Positions 1 to 6,604 are shown, counted from the first letter of the stretch. The stretch is 10,702 nt of DNA from JAVZOV01 sp049976445 (GCA_049976445.1 JBMFIF010000053.1:1-10702), one strand, 5' to 3'. Program-made: numbers and translations. The notes: a model not told the origin generated them from the letters alone.

Positions 1-1
1 A

Positions 2-31
2 CTCAACGTCGTTAAGCTCACGGAATTCCAT
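2..31 (-). CDS. Possible 5' end of a gene leaving the window (10 codons seen)
   Basis: On the minus strand an ATG at 31 opens a frame (MEFRELNDVE) that continues beyond the window edge. A TATA-like element (atatttaag) lies about 27 bases upstream of the ATG, the usual distance for a leaderless archaeal transcript. There is no Shine-Dalgarno site, which fits that reading. Ten codons are too few to assign a product. The call rests on promoter spacing and on the frame being open, so it is tentative. Confidence 0.4.
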   Translation of the reverse strand, partial: MEFRELNDVE

Positions 32-53
32 AGATAAAGGATAGAGAGTAAGG

Positions 54-63
54 CTTAAATATT
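54..63. promoter_or_regulatory. TATA-like element between divergent starts
   Basis: The run cttaaatatt can be read as a TATA box in both directions. To the left it would give a leaderless transcript for the ATG at 31. To the right it would start transcription near 85 and leave a leader of about 28 bases before the ATG at 113, with a weak purine-rich aaaagga at 97-103 as ribosome site. Which direction is used, or whether both are, cannot be told from sequence. Confidence 0.4.
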
Positions 64-112
64 TTGAAACCATCTCTTTGATATTAGAAATTATGTAAAA
101 AGGATCGAAAAC

Positions 113-790
113 ATGACCTTTATTAGTAAAACAAGTAATTTTACATCAATAACTACTATGCAATTAATAAAATACAACATAGGTCAAACTACAACAACAT
201 CTTTAACAACATCGTTATCTACTACTTCACTAACTACATCCACATCATCAACCACAACATTGCCTACGTACACTTCATCAACAACATCTATTTCATCTAT
301 AACTACATCTACTTCATCAATACCTACCACATCATCAACCACAACATCAAAAACAGTTACATTTACAACATCACAGCAATCAAGTTTTACAATAAGTAAG
401 ACAACATCCTCTTCACAATTTACAACACAATTTACAAATCCAGAATTCACTATTATAAAACAGAATGATTCATTGCGAAATATTACGTCAAATTATCTAT
501 TAATAGGAGGAATAGCAGCAGCAAGCTTAGGAACTGTATTCTTTCTTTACAAAAGGAAAAGAAAAGCACAAATTCCATACCAACCTTCATATCCTCCACA
601 ATTACCTCCTTCTGGTCAAATGCAACAACCTCCACCGCCTGAACAACAACATTCTAAACCTAGTTTGCCTCAACCTATGCATCAACCTAAAACATATCCA
701 TTAACCAAAGTATGTTCAAATTGCGGCACAAACATGCCATATTATGCTAAGTTTTGCCCTAAATGTGGAGCTCCTCAAACACAAAGTTAA
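113..790 (+). CDS. Ser/Thr-rich single-pass membrane protein with C-terminal zinc ribbon
   Basis: The 225-residue protein has four parts. Residues 25-105 are almost entirely Ser and Thr, like the stalks of archaeal surface proteins that are probably O-glycosylated. Residues 128-146 form one hydrophobic helix, followed by KRKRK at 147-151. Residues 155-195 are rich in Pro and Gln. The C-terminus is a zinc ribbon with Cys 201, 204, 215 and 218 (CSNCG and CPKCG). The basic cluster after the helix predicts the stalk outside and the ribbon in the cytoplasm. No signal peptide is seen at the N-terminus, and in-frame stops (the last at 65-67) with no earlier ATG, GTG or TTG rule out a longer start, so either this is a reverse signal-anchor protein or it has lost its N-terminal domain. 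No enzymatic motif is present and no function can be assigned. The zinc ribbon may bind a cytoplasmic protein or nucleic acid. Confidence 0.8.
   Translation: MTFISKTSNFTSITTMQLIKYNIGQTTTTSLTTSLSTTSLTTSTSSTTTLPTYTSSTTSISSITTSTSSIPTTSSTTTSKTVTFTTSQQSSFTISKTTSSSQFTTQFTNPEFTIIKQNDSLRNITSNYLLIGGIAAASLGTVFFLYKRKRKAQIPYQPSYPPQLPPSGQMQQPPPPEQQHSKPSLPQPMHQPKTYPLTKVCSNCGTNMPYYAKFCPKCGAPQTQS
240..347 (+). repeat. In-frame 21-bp direct repeat in the Ser/Thr-rich stalk
   Basis: Positions 240-260 and 327-347 are identical over 21 bases (beginning ccacatcatcaac). The copies are 87 bases, exactly 29 codons, apart. The whole stretch between is built from aca, act and tca codons. This fits growth and shrinkage of the stalk by slippage or unequal recombination, with the reading frame preserved. 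Confidence 0.7.
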
Positions 791-858
791 AATATCTATT
801 TTTTATTATTTTTATCACTATAAACAAAAATATTATATTAATTAGGATATTATCTTTA

Positions 859-898
859 AATTGTATTCATACACTCATTATCAGTGAGTGTAACAATT
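859..898. terminator. Hairpin between convergent genes
   Basis: An 8-bp perfect stem (tacactca / tgagtgta, 870-877 with 885-892) has a 7-base loop. An outer aattgt / acaatt pair (859-864 with 893-898) closes it again across a 5-base bulge. It lies between the ends of two convergent genes. T-rich tracts flank it, notably 796-812 just after the upstream gene. It may act as a two-way terminator or 3'-end stabiliser. Archaeal termination depends mainly on T tracts, so the role is an inference. Confidence 0.45.
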
Positions 899-919
899 AA
901 GAATTATACTTTGTGTTAC

Positions 920-1837
920 TTATGATAATGTTTGTGTTCTTAGGAAGTCTTTCACTTCATCAAATCTAGGAAATGATAATCTTGGTTCAGGTTTTGTTAT
1001 TGATAATGCTGCAACAGCGTTACCAATTTTTAATGCATCTTCTATTTCCATATTAAGTAAAAATGCTTTTAGAAATCCTGCGTTAAATGCGTCTCCAGCA
1101 CCAGTCGTATTAACAGCTTTAACCTTAAATGCAGGAATTTTTATTTTCTTATTCTTAGTCACAGCTAGTGATCCATCTGAACCTAATTTCACGACTACTA
1201 TAGAGGGTCCATAATTAATTAATTCATAAGCGCTTTCTAGAATATCTTGTATTCCTGTTAATTGCATAATTTCTAGACGGTTAACAAATAGTATGTCAGT
1301 ATTGCTAAGTACTTTTTTACATTTTATGATACCCATTGAAGATATTACACTTCCAGGATCAAAAGATACAATTAAACCTTCATGTTTTGCTATAGATGCT
1401 ATATATTCGGATAAATCTAACTTTGTTCCACTTAGATGAATCAATTTTGCTGTTTTGATATATTTCACGTTTATATCATCTTTATTTAACATTAAATTCG
1501 CACCCCGATACGCAATCATTCGTCTCTCTCCATATTCATCTATGAATATTATAACTACACCAGTAGGAGAGTTTTTAATAATTTTAATATGGGATATATC
1601 AACATTTTCATTTTTTAGATTATCTATTATTAATTGTCCAAAAACATCATCACCAAGTGAGGCTATGAGACCTGCCGTAACTCCAAGACGTGAAATTGCT
1701 ACTGCAAAATTTGACGCAGAACCCCCTGGTACAATTTTAAAATCTTTGCTTAAAACTTCTTCGTCTGGCTTAGGGAAGTATGTTATTACAAACATGAGAT
1801 CAATATTAGCATTTCCGACTGCAATTACATCTACCAT
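920..1837 (-). CDS. PfkB-family (ribokinase-like) carbohydrate or nucleoside kinase
   Basis: The 305-residue length is normal for cytoplasmic PfkB kinases, which pass the gamma-phosphate of a nucleotide to a sugar or nucleoside hydroxyl. The N-terminal beta strand and sugar-site Asp appear in VIAVGNANID (4-13). The first PfkB signature, with its paired glycines, is PGGSASNFA at 37-45. DPGS (160-163) and VNRLE (185-189) occupy the usual middle positions, and KLGSDGS (217-223) lies in the nucleotide-binding half. The second signature is NTTGAGDAF (243-251), with the catalytic base at Asp249 and the anion hole GAGD. The common Asp at the start of that signature is Asn243 here. The substrate cannot be read from sequence: ribokinase, nucleoside kinase and fructokinase types are all possible. 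The ATG at 1837 is chosen because the conserved first strand starts two residues later. The gene stands alone and is divergent from the STAND regulator. Confidence 0.93.
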   Translation of the reverse strand: MVDVIAVGNANIDLMFVITYFPKPDEEVLSKDFKIVPGGSASNFAVAISRLGVTAGLIASLGDDVFGQLIIDNLKNENVDISHIKIIKNSPTGVVIIFIDEYGERRMIAYRGANLMLNKDDINVKYIKTAKLIHLSGTKLDLSEYIASIAKHEGLIVSFDPGSVISSMGIIKCKKVLSNTDILFVNRLEIMQLTGIQDILESAYELINYGPSIVVVKLGSDGSLAVTKNKKIKIPAFKVKAVNTTGAGDAFNAGFLKAFLLNMEIEDALKIGNAVAALSITKPEPRLSFPRFDEVKDFLRTQTLS

Positions 1838-2000
1838 GCCATCTCATAATTATTTATAAACACTAAGAATATAACACTATTTTGTTAATTTCATCATAGC
1901 TGAAGATTTCGTCATTTAGTTGATCAAAATTTCTTATAAACAAATATTGAGAAATAATGACCATCTTTTTGAAGAGCGATGCGTTCATTCTTTGTAAAAA

Positions 2001-2049
2001 CTTATATATTTTCTAGAGTAAATATTTTATAAATCAATAAATAGAGGTG
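2001..2049 (+). promoter_or_regulatory. Promoter and ribosome site of the STAND gene
   Basis: A TATA box (cttatatat, 2001-2009) would place transcription start near 2030. This keeps the strong SD sequence gaggtg (2044-2049) in the leader, 11 bases before the ATG at 2061. A second TATA-like run at 2025-2034 would give a nearly leaderless transcript without the SD, so the first is preferred. The 200-base region 1861-2060 also holds the promoter of the divergent kinase gene; no clear operator palindrome is seen. Confidence 0.55.
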
Positions 2050-2060
2050 CTGATAGCTTT

Positions 2061-4556
2061 ATGAATAGAGTTCCTTTTCAAATGCATAAACACTCTAGTT
2101 CATCAATTTCACTATTAAAGCTTCTGTCTGATGATTTGAATTCTAAGATTCTTCTAATTCTTTGGAGTAATCCTTCAAGTCCAAGAAGGTTAAGTAGTAT
2201 TCTTGGTGTAGATGAAAGTGTAATTTCTAGGAGATTAAATTTGCTCAAAAAATTCGGTTTTGTAGAAGAGAAGTGGACGAGAATTAGAGATGTAAATGTT
2301 AAACTTCATTATTTAAAAATTAAGGGTTTTCGTATTATTTTTGATGCGGAAGGTGTTAAAGTTCATGTTGATTTTCCAGAACATAGAGTATCTTATGATC
2401 ATCTGATTGATTACTCAATTCCTAAATATGAAATTTTTGTGGGTAGAGAACACGAATTAAAAATGTTAAAAAGTAGTAGAACAAATTTCATATATGTTGC
2501 TGGCATAGCTGGAATAGGTAAAACTGCGCTTATTTCGAAATATGTAGAAAATTTGAACAAACCAACTCTTTGGAATGTGTTAACTCCTGTCACAACAATT
2601 TTTCACGTAGCTAGGCGAGCTGCTATATTCTTTAGTACATTAGGTGATTCAGAATTGTTAGAGGTTCTTAATGCAGGAGTAATGGATATACAGATGATAC
2701 AAACACTTTTAATAAAATCACTCAAAAATTTAGAAGCGATTATCGTATTTGATGATTATCACAGATGTGTCGATCAATCTCTGATTTCATTAATAGCTCA
2801 ATTAGCCTCGGTTGAAGACATTAAAGCAAAAATAATAGTAATTTCAAGAAATAAACCAGATTTTTATGTTAATCCTTTATCTGTTTTAGAATTAGGGGAA
2901 TTATCATTTAATGATGTGATAACACTTTTTAAGATTTCTGGGTTAGATGAAAACATAGGTGTGATAGCCTATAAGTTATTTAAGGGACATCCATATATAT
3001 TAAATAATTTTATAAGTTCTTATAAGCAAGGTATAGTAAAAAGTATACCAGAAGACGCAGAAACTTTTAAGTATTATTTGATGATAGAAATACTTAAGAA
3101 ACTATCAAATACTGAAAGAAAAATATTGGAAGTTATGTCTGTATTCAGAGAACCAGTATCTATTAAAGCTTTAGTTTATTGCGGAATTAATTATGATGAA
3201 GCTTATCGCGCACTTGATGAATTAGAACATAAAATGCTCATAAATAGAATAGGTAAATTCTATATGATCCATGAAATTTTAAGGGATGTATGTTATCAGA
3301 GTATGAGCGAAACTTCTACTATTCATAAATCTATTGCTAGGTATTATCTCTCATTAAAAAATGACTTAGCATATCTTGAGGCGATTCATCATTTTATAAT
3401 GGCTGAGGAATATGATGAAGCGGCATCAATATTACCAAAATGTATTGAAGTAAATCTTCAAGTAAAGACTCCTAAGATAGACGATTATATAAGGTTATTA
3501 AATTTAATTAAAGATAAAGTTAAAAGTCATAATAAAGGATGGGTTTTGTCCGCAATGGTCTCAGCATACATATTAAAAGGTAATTTTCATGAATGTTTAG
3601 AACTTTTAGATGAATTATATAAAATAGCTGATTCAAATAATGACACGTTATTAATATTGAGGACGCACTTAGATTATTCTGTGGTTTATAGATACTTAAG
3701 CATATATGATAAAGCACTATCGCATCTAAATAGGGCAATAAAAATCGTCAAGACTGATTATTCATACAGGAAATTGTCACAAAAAGTTTATTATACGCTT
3801 GCTACCCTATATTATTTTCTAGGAGAATTTGATAAATCAGAGAAAATTTTCAAAAAGGTATTAAAAAGTTCGAATCCAGATGATATACTATTCAGAGCAA
3901 CTTTAGAAGGATGGTTAGGTATGGTTTATAGAGCAAAATTTATGATTAAAGAATCGATACAAAGTTTAGAGAATGCATTAAAACTATTTAACGTGATAAA
4001 AGCAATTCATAGTATAGCAATAGCTTATAGGGAAATTGCAAACACATTTTTTATAGCATTAAAGTTTAATGAAATGCGTGAGAATCTTCTAAAATCAATA
4101 GAAATAGCGAAACAGTACAGATATCCTATAATAGAAGCCGGTTCATTGATTGATTTATCAATAGTAGATTTAATAATGCATAATATTAATGAGGGTGAGG
4201 AAGCACTTAATAATGCAAGTAACATAATATTTAGTTCAAAGCTTAAAATACCGGAATATGAAGCACTCACATTAACAGCAAATGCCATCTTAAATTTCAG
4301 AAAAGGTAAATACGACGATGCGATATATTTTGCGCATGAAGCAGTAAAGAACATAAACAAGTGTGGATACTTACGTAAATTTCAAGTTCTTAACATTTGT
4401 GGAAGTATTCTTTATAGTATAGATAAGGCAAAAAATGAAGGTAAGAAAACTCTAAAAGAGGCAATTAAGCTTTATAAATTAGGTAATAACAAAGAACATA
4501 TTAAAACGTATCAAAAAGAAATTATTAATTATGTACGTTACAGAAGAACTATTTAG
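2061..4556 (+). CDS. STAND-type ATPase regulator: winged helix, P-loop NTPase, TPR-like repeats
   Basis: The 831-residue protein begins with an ArsR-like winged helix (about 19-100), whose recognition helix is near DESVISRRLNLLKKFG. FVGRE at 126-130 introduces the ATPase, with Walker A GIAGIGKT (148-155) and Walker B AIIVFDD (226-232). A sensor-like SRNKP follows at 262-266, then GHP at 309-311 where STAND proteins carry their GxP motif. A second winged-helix segment spans about 346-410. From about 430 to 810 the chain is helical with repeated TPR-like pairs, such as LATLYYFLGEFDKSEKIFKK (580-599) and FRKGKYDDAIYFAHEAV. This order resembles MalT and related signal-transducing ATPases, which bind a ligand through the repeats, oligomerise with ATP and control transcription. 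The N-terminal DNA-binding domain suggests a regulator; a conflict or defence role, known for other STAND proteins, cannot be excluded. There is no signal peptide or membrane segment. The ligand and targets are unknown. Confidence 0.85.
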   Translation: MNRVPFQMHKHSSSSISLLKLLSDDLNSKILLILWSNPSSPRRLSSILGVDESVISRRLNLLKKFGFVEEKWTRIRDVNVKLHYLKIKGFRIIFDAEGVKVHVDFPEHRVSYDHLIDYSIPKYEIFVGREHELKMLKSSRTNFIYVAGIAGIGKTALISKYVENLNKPTLWNVLTPVTTIFHVARRAAIFFSTLGDSELLEVLNAGVMDIQMIQTLLIKSLKNLEAIIVFDDYHRCVDQSLISLIAQLASVEDIKAKIIVISRNKPDFYVNPLSVLELGELSFNDVITLFKISGLDENIGVIAYKLFKGHPYILNNFISSYKQGIVKSIPEDAETFKYYLMIEILKKLSNTERKILEVMSVFREPVSIKALVYCGINYDEAYRALDELEHKMLINRIGKFYMIHEILRDVCYQSMSETSTIHKSIARYYLSLKNDLAYLEAIHHFIMAEEYDEAASILPKCIEVNLQVKTPKIDDYIRLLNLIKDKVKSHNKGWVLSAMVSAYILKGNFHECLELLDELYKIADSNNDTLLILRTHLDYSVVYRYLSIYDKALSHLNRAIKIVKTDYSYRKLSQKVYYTLATLYYFLGEFDKSEKIFKKVLKSSNPDDILFRATLEGWLGMVYRAKFMIKESIQSLENALKLFNVIKAIHSIAIAYREIANTFFIALKFNEMRENLLKSIEIAKQYRYPIIEAGSLIDLSIVDLIMHNINEGEEALNNASNIIFSSKLKIPEYEALTLTANAILNFRKGKYDDAIYFAHEAVKNINKCGYLRKFQVLNICGSILYSIDKAKNEGKKTLKEAIKLYKLGNNKEHIKTYQKEIINYVRYRRTI

Positions 4557-4626
4557 TCATAATGCGGTTAAACAATTACTTCTAAACCTTGTAAAACTAC
4601 CTGACATGGAATATAAACTGGGCAGT

Positions 4627-4656
4627 TTCATTCAAGACTAATTGATGTAGTCGCAA
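4627..4656 (+). repeat. Exact 30-bp inverted copy of an rpsJ segment in the tRNA downstream spacer
   Basis: These 30 bases equal the coding strand of rpsJ at 5021-4992 without a mismatch. They sit in the 201-base spacer between the end of the STAND gene and the tRNA-Ser gene. Identity ends abruptly on both sides. The copied rpsJ codons (HSRLIDVVA) remain open here, but the frame has no start codon nearby and stops at 4734-4736, so it is not a gene. On the minus strand, the direction of rpsJ and tRNA, the copy is antisense to rpsJ mRNA. No other clear feature is seen in 4557-4740. Confidence 0.9.
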
Positions 4657-4740
4657 AATACTTCATGATATCTTATCTCTTCAAGGCGGAGAATGGTTCA
4701 TATAATGCTTTCATTTTTTATAAGAACTTTTTATGAGAAT

Positions 4741-4756
4741 TTTATTAAGTAATAAA
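4741..4756 (-). terminator. AT-only palindrome directly after the tRNA 3' end
   Basis: tttatta-ag-taataaa is a perfect 7+2+7 inverted repeat that begins two bases after the tRNA discriminator base. Read in the tRNA direction it supplies short T runs, which are the main archaeal termination signal. The pairing may be incidental in such AT-rich DNA. Confidence 0.3.
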
Positions 4757-4757
4757 G

Positions 4758-4859
4758 CGCCGGGGGCGGGATTCGAACCCGCGAGTCCGTTAAACGGACA
4801 CAGGCTCTCAAGGCCTGCGCCTTAATCCACTCGGCCTTCGGGGTTTTTACAACCCCGGC
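4758..4859 (-). tRNA. tRNA-Ser (anticodon UGA) with a 15-nt insertion, probable intron
   Basis: On the minus strand a class II tRNA can be folded. The acceptor stem is gccgggg (4859-4853) with ccccggc (4765-4759), and the discriminator is G at 4758, as expected for serine. The D stem is gcc/ggc. The anticodon stem caggc/gcctg carries the loop cttgaga, with anticodon TGA at 4810-4808. A long variable arm (gtccg/cggac) and the T arm gcggg-ttcgaat-cccgc complete it. CCA is not encoded. Stems are almost all GC, which points to a thermophile. Between acceptor and D arm, 15 extra bases are present (4851-4837). Removing them restores U8, a purine at 9 and a normal serine tRNA. The gene follows rpsJ on the same strand; a tuf-rpsJ-tRNA-Ser order is, as far as I recall, found in other archaea. 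Confidence 0.9.
4837..4851 (-). other. Putative non-canonical tRNA intron between positions 8 and 9
   Basis: The insertion (tgtaaaaaccccgaa) contains cccc, which can pair with the gggg of the acceptor strand, while ggc just after it can pair with gcc at tRNA positions 1-3. This gives a 3-bp helix, a gaa bulge and a 4-bp helix, like part of a bulge-helix-bulge splicing motif. The intron-side helix is missing. The cut positions that restore a normal tRNA do not sit in the canonical middle of the bulges, so a relaxed motif would be needed. Confidence 0.5.
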
Positions 4860-4865
4860 TAGGAG

Positions 4866-4872
4866 CCCCGGC
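4866..4872 (-). repeat. Second copy of the tRNA 5' acceptor strand
   Basis: The seven bases gccgggg occur here exactly as at 4859-4853, the two copies being separated by ctccta. Either copy could pair with the 3' acceptor strand. The inner copy is followed by U8 and is therefore preferred as the true 5' end. The outer copy would be in the leader. Confidence 0.7.
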
Positions 4873-4882
4873 ACAATAAAAG

Positions 4883-4903
4883 AAATTTATTTTGTTTAAA
4901 AAC
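4883..4903 (-). promoter_or_regulatory. Promoter candidates for tRNA-Ser
   Basis: Two TATA-like runs lie between the rpsJ stop and the tRNA. gtttttaaac (4903-4894) would start RNA near 4873, at the outer gccgggg copy. aataaattt (about 4891-4883) would start it near 4860, at the inner copy. The tRNA may thus have its own promoter besides read-through from tuf-rpsJ. Confidence 0.4.
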
Positions 4904-4911
4904 TTTTTCTA

Positions 4912-5226
4912 TTAAGAAGTTAGAAGTTTGATTTCGATCTTTACGGTGTCAGGTACTTTGATTCTCATTATTTGTCTCATTAATCGATCGCTTGCGACTA
5001 CATCAATTAGTCTTGAATGAATGCGTATCTCCCATCTGTCGAATGTATGTGTTCCTTCACCACATGGTGATTTTCTAGTAACAACCCTTAATCGTTTTGT
5101 CGGTAATGGAATTGGTCCTGCAATCTTGGAACCCTGTTTTTCTGCGATATCTTTTATTTCTGCTACAACTTGTTCTAGCTCTGCTAAATTTAAGCTTGAA
5201 AGCTTTATGCGCGCTATTTGAGGCAT
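4912..5226 (-). CDS. rpsJ: Small ribosomal subunit protein uS10
   Basis: The 104 residues match archaeal uS10 in full length (family about 100-105). The typical N-terminal strand and helix (ARIKLSSLNLAELEQVVAEI) are present, as are the extended loop GPIPLPTKRLRVVTRKSPCG (38-57) and the conserved segment EIRIHSRLIDVVA (66-78). In the 30S head, uS10 helps bind tRNA and 16S rRNA. It starts 19 bases after the tuf stop and is cotranscribed with tuf. Its ribosome site is weak (actagg close to the ATG), so coupling to tuf translation is plausible. The segment at 5021-4992 is duplicated as an exact inverted copy downstream of the tRNA. Confidence 0.97.
   Translation of the reverse strand: MPQIARIKLSSLNLAELEQVVAEIKDIAEKQGSKIAGPIPLPTKRLRVVTRKSPCGEGTHTFDRWEIRIHSRLIDVVASDRLMRQIMRIKVPDTVKIEIKLLTS
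4992..5021 (-). repeat. rpsJ-internal mate of the 30-bp inverted repeat
   Basis: This stretch of rpsJ is matched base for base by the reverse complement at 4627-4656. The pair encloses 335 bases holding the rpsJ 3' end and the tRNA. In a transcript running from rpsJ past the tRNA, the two arms could form a 30-bp duplex. Confidence 0.9.
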
Positions 5227-5245
5227 CCTAGTCGCCCTGTTAATT

Positions 5246-6556
5246 TTACTTAATCTTGATTTCTAATGGTTTAATATCCAGTATTACACCGGCTGCTATG
5301 GTCCTGCCCATATCTCTAATTGCGAATCTACCTAATGGTGGGAAGTTCTGGTATATTTCGACGGGTACTGGTTTTAATGGTTTCAATCTTACAATTGCTG
5401 CGTCACCTTGCTTCAAGAACTTAGGATTGTCTTCGATCGTCTGTCCTGTTCTTGGATCAAGTTTCTTTGAGAGCTCAACGAACTGTGTGGCAACGGTTGC
5501 TGTATGAATATGCATGACTGGAGTATAACCTACTGCTATAGATGTTGGATGATATAGAACGAAAATTCTTGCTGTAAATTCTTGCGCGACAGTTGGTGGT
5601 GAACTCTCAGGTCCTACAACATCTCCTCTCTTCACATCATTCTTATCGATACCTTTCACGTTGAAACCAATGTTGTCACCAGGTATTGCTTGATCAAGTC
5701 TCTTGTGATGCATTTCTATTGATTTTACTTCAGCTTTCTTCCCTGCTGGCATGAATACTACCATATCACCAGGTTTCATGACACCAGTTTCAACTCTACC
5801 CACAGGTACTAGGCCGACACCGGAAATGCTGTAAACTGCTTCTACTGGTAGTCTTAATGGTTTGTCAATAAGTCTGGGTGGTGGAGAAAATTCATCCAAA
5901 GCTTCTATTAGGGTTGGTCCATCATACCAAGACATATTTTTGCTACGTTCTAGTAAGTTATCACCGTACCATGCAGAGATTGGAACAAAACGCATTGTAT
6001 CAGTTTTATATCCAAGCATTTTTAACATTTTTTCTAATCCGCTTTTTACTTCTTCATATCGCTGTTTACTCCATTGAACTGTTTCATCATCCATTTTATT
6101 TATCGCAACTGCTAATTGATTAACGCCCATAGTCTTTAAAAGGAATGCATGCTCTCGTGTCTGACCTGTAACTCCTGTGCCTGCTTCATATTCACCCCTT
6201 TTAGCCGAAACGACTAGTATTGCTGCATCAGCTTGTGATGCACCTGTTACCATGTTTTTTACGAAATCTCTGTGACCTGGAGCATCTATAATGGTCCAAT
6301 AATATTTTTTCGTTTCGAACTCTAGGAATGAAAGGTTTACCGTCATGTCTCTTTCTCGTTCTTCTTTATAGGTGTCAAGAATCCAAGCATATTTTGCAAA
6401 CTCTTTACCCTTCTTTTTAGCCTCTTCTTCTATTTCTTTCATCTTGCGTTCATCAACGATTCCTAGTAGAGTGAGTATGTGTCCTACTGTAGTTGATTTG
6501 CCGTGATCCACGTGTCCTGCTACTATCAGGTTCATGTGTGGTTTTTTAGATGACAT
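5246..6556 (-). CDS. tuf: Translation elongation factor 1-alpha (aEF1A)
   Basis: The GTPase carries aminoacyl-tRNA to the ribosomal A site. From the chosen ATG (6556, 436 residues) the domains are in order: the G domain with P-loop GHVDHGKST (14-22), switch I Thr72, DAPGH (91-95), NKMD (153-156) and SAW (194-196); then the two beta-barrel domains, with intact TGVMKPGD and the C-terminal GRFAIRDMGRTIAAGVI. Length is normal for archaea. Two ATG codons adjoin (6559 and 6556). The SD aggtgg at 6568-6563 is only 3 bases from the first but 6 from the second, and aEF1A proteins usually begin MSSKKPH-like, so the second is preferred. The glycine commonly found two residues before the switch I Thr is Asp70 here (RERDMT). 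The gene leads the tuf-rpsJ unit and is divergent from iorA. Confidence 0.98.
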   Translation of the reverse strand: MSSKKPHMNLIVAGHVDHGKSTTVGHILTLLGIVDERKMKEIEEEAKKKGKEFAKYAWILDTYKEERERDMTVNLSFLEFETKKYYWTIIDAPGHRDFVKNMVTGASQADAAILVVSAKRGEYEAGTGVTGQTREHAFLLKTMGVNQLAVAINKMDDETVQWSKQRYEEVKSGLEKMLKMLGYKTDTMRFVPISAWYGDNLLERSKNMSWYDGPTLIEALDEFSPPPRLIDKPLRLPVEAVYSISGVGLVPVGRVETGVMKPGDMVVFMPAGKKAEVKSIEMHHKRLDQAIPGDNIGFNVKGIDKNDVKRGDVVGPESSPPTVAQEFTARIFVLYHPTSIAVGYTPVMHIHTATVATQFVELSKKLDPRTGQTIEDNPKFLKQGDAAIVRLKPLKPVPVEIYQNFPPLGRFAIRDMGRTIAAGVILDIKPLEIKIK

Positions 6557-6562
6557 CATATA

Positions 6563-6604
6563 CCACCTATCTCTATCTCACATGGATATAAACGAATATA
6601 TAAG
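6563..6604 (-). promoter_or_regulatory. tuf promoter and ribosome site
   Basis: A clear TATA box, cttatatatt (6604-6595), preceded by aacc, predicts RNA start near 6574. The short leader contains aggtgg (6568-6563) just before the paired ATG codons. This is a strong arrangement, expected for a highly expressed factor. Confidence 0.65.

Noticed and set aside
184..450. Minus-strand open frame of 88 codons opposite the Ser/Thr stalk
   Set aside because: It is a low-complexity Val/Asp shadow of the aca/tca repeats on the other strand, without promoter or ribosome site.
4598..4606. tacctgaca shared with rpsJ at 4955-4947, as a possible second copied fragment
   Set aside because: Nine bases may match by chance in this space, and the order relative to the 30-bp copy is opposite to that in rpsJ.
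4590..4700. C/D box sRNA in the spacer downstream of the tRNA
   Set aside because: A tgatgta box-like word and ctga words occur, but not in the required order and spacing on either strand, and no terminal stem is seen.
4617..4736. Open frame through the 30-bp rpsJ copy (HSRLIDVVAKYF...)
   Set aside because: It has no start codon before an internal ATG and no ribosome site; the rpsJ-like part is explained by the inverted copy and the rest resembles nothing recognised.
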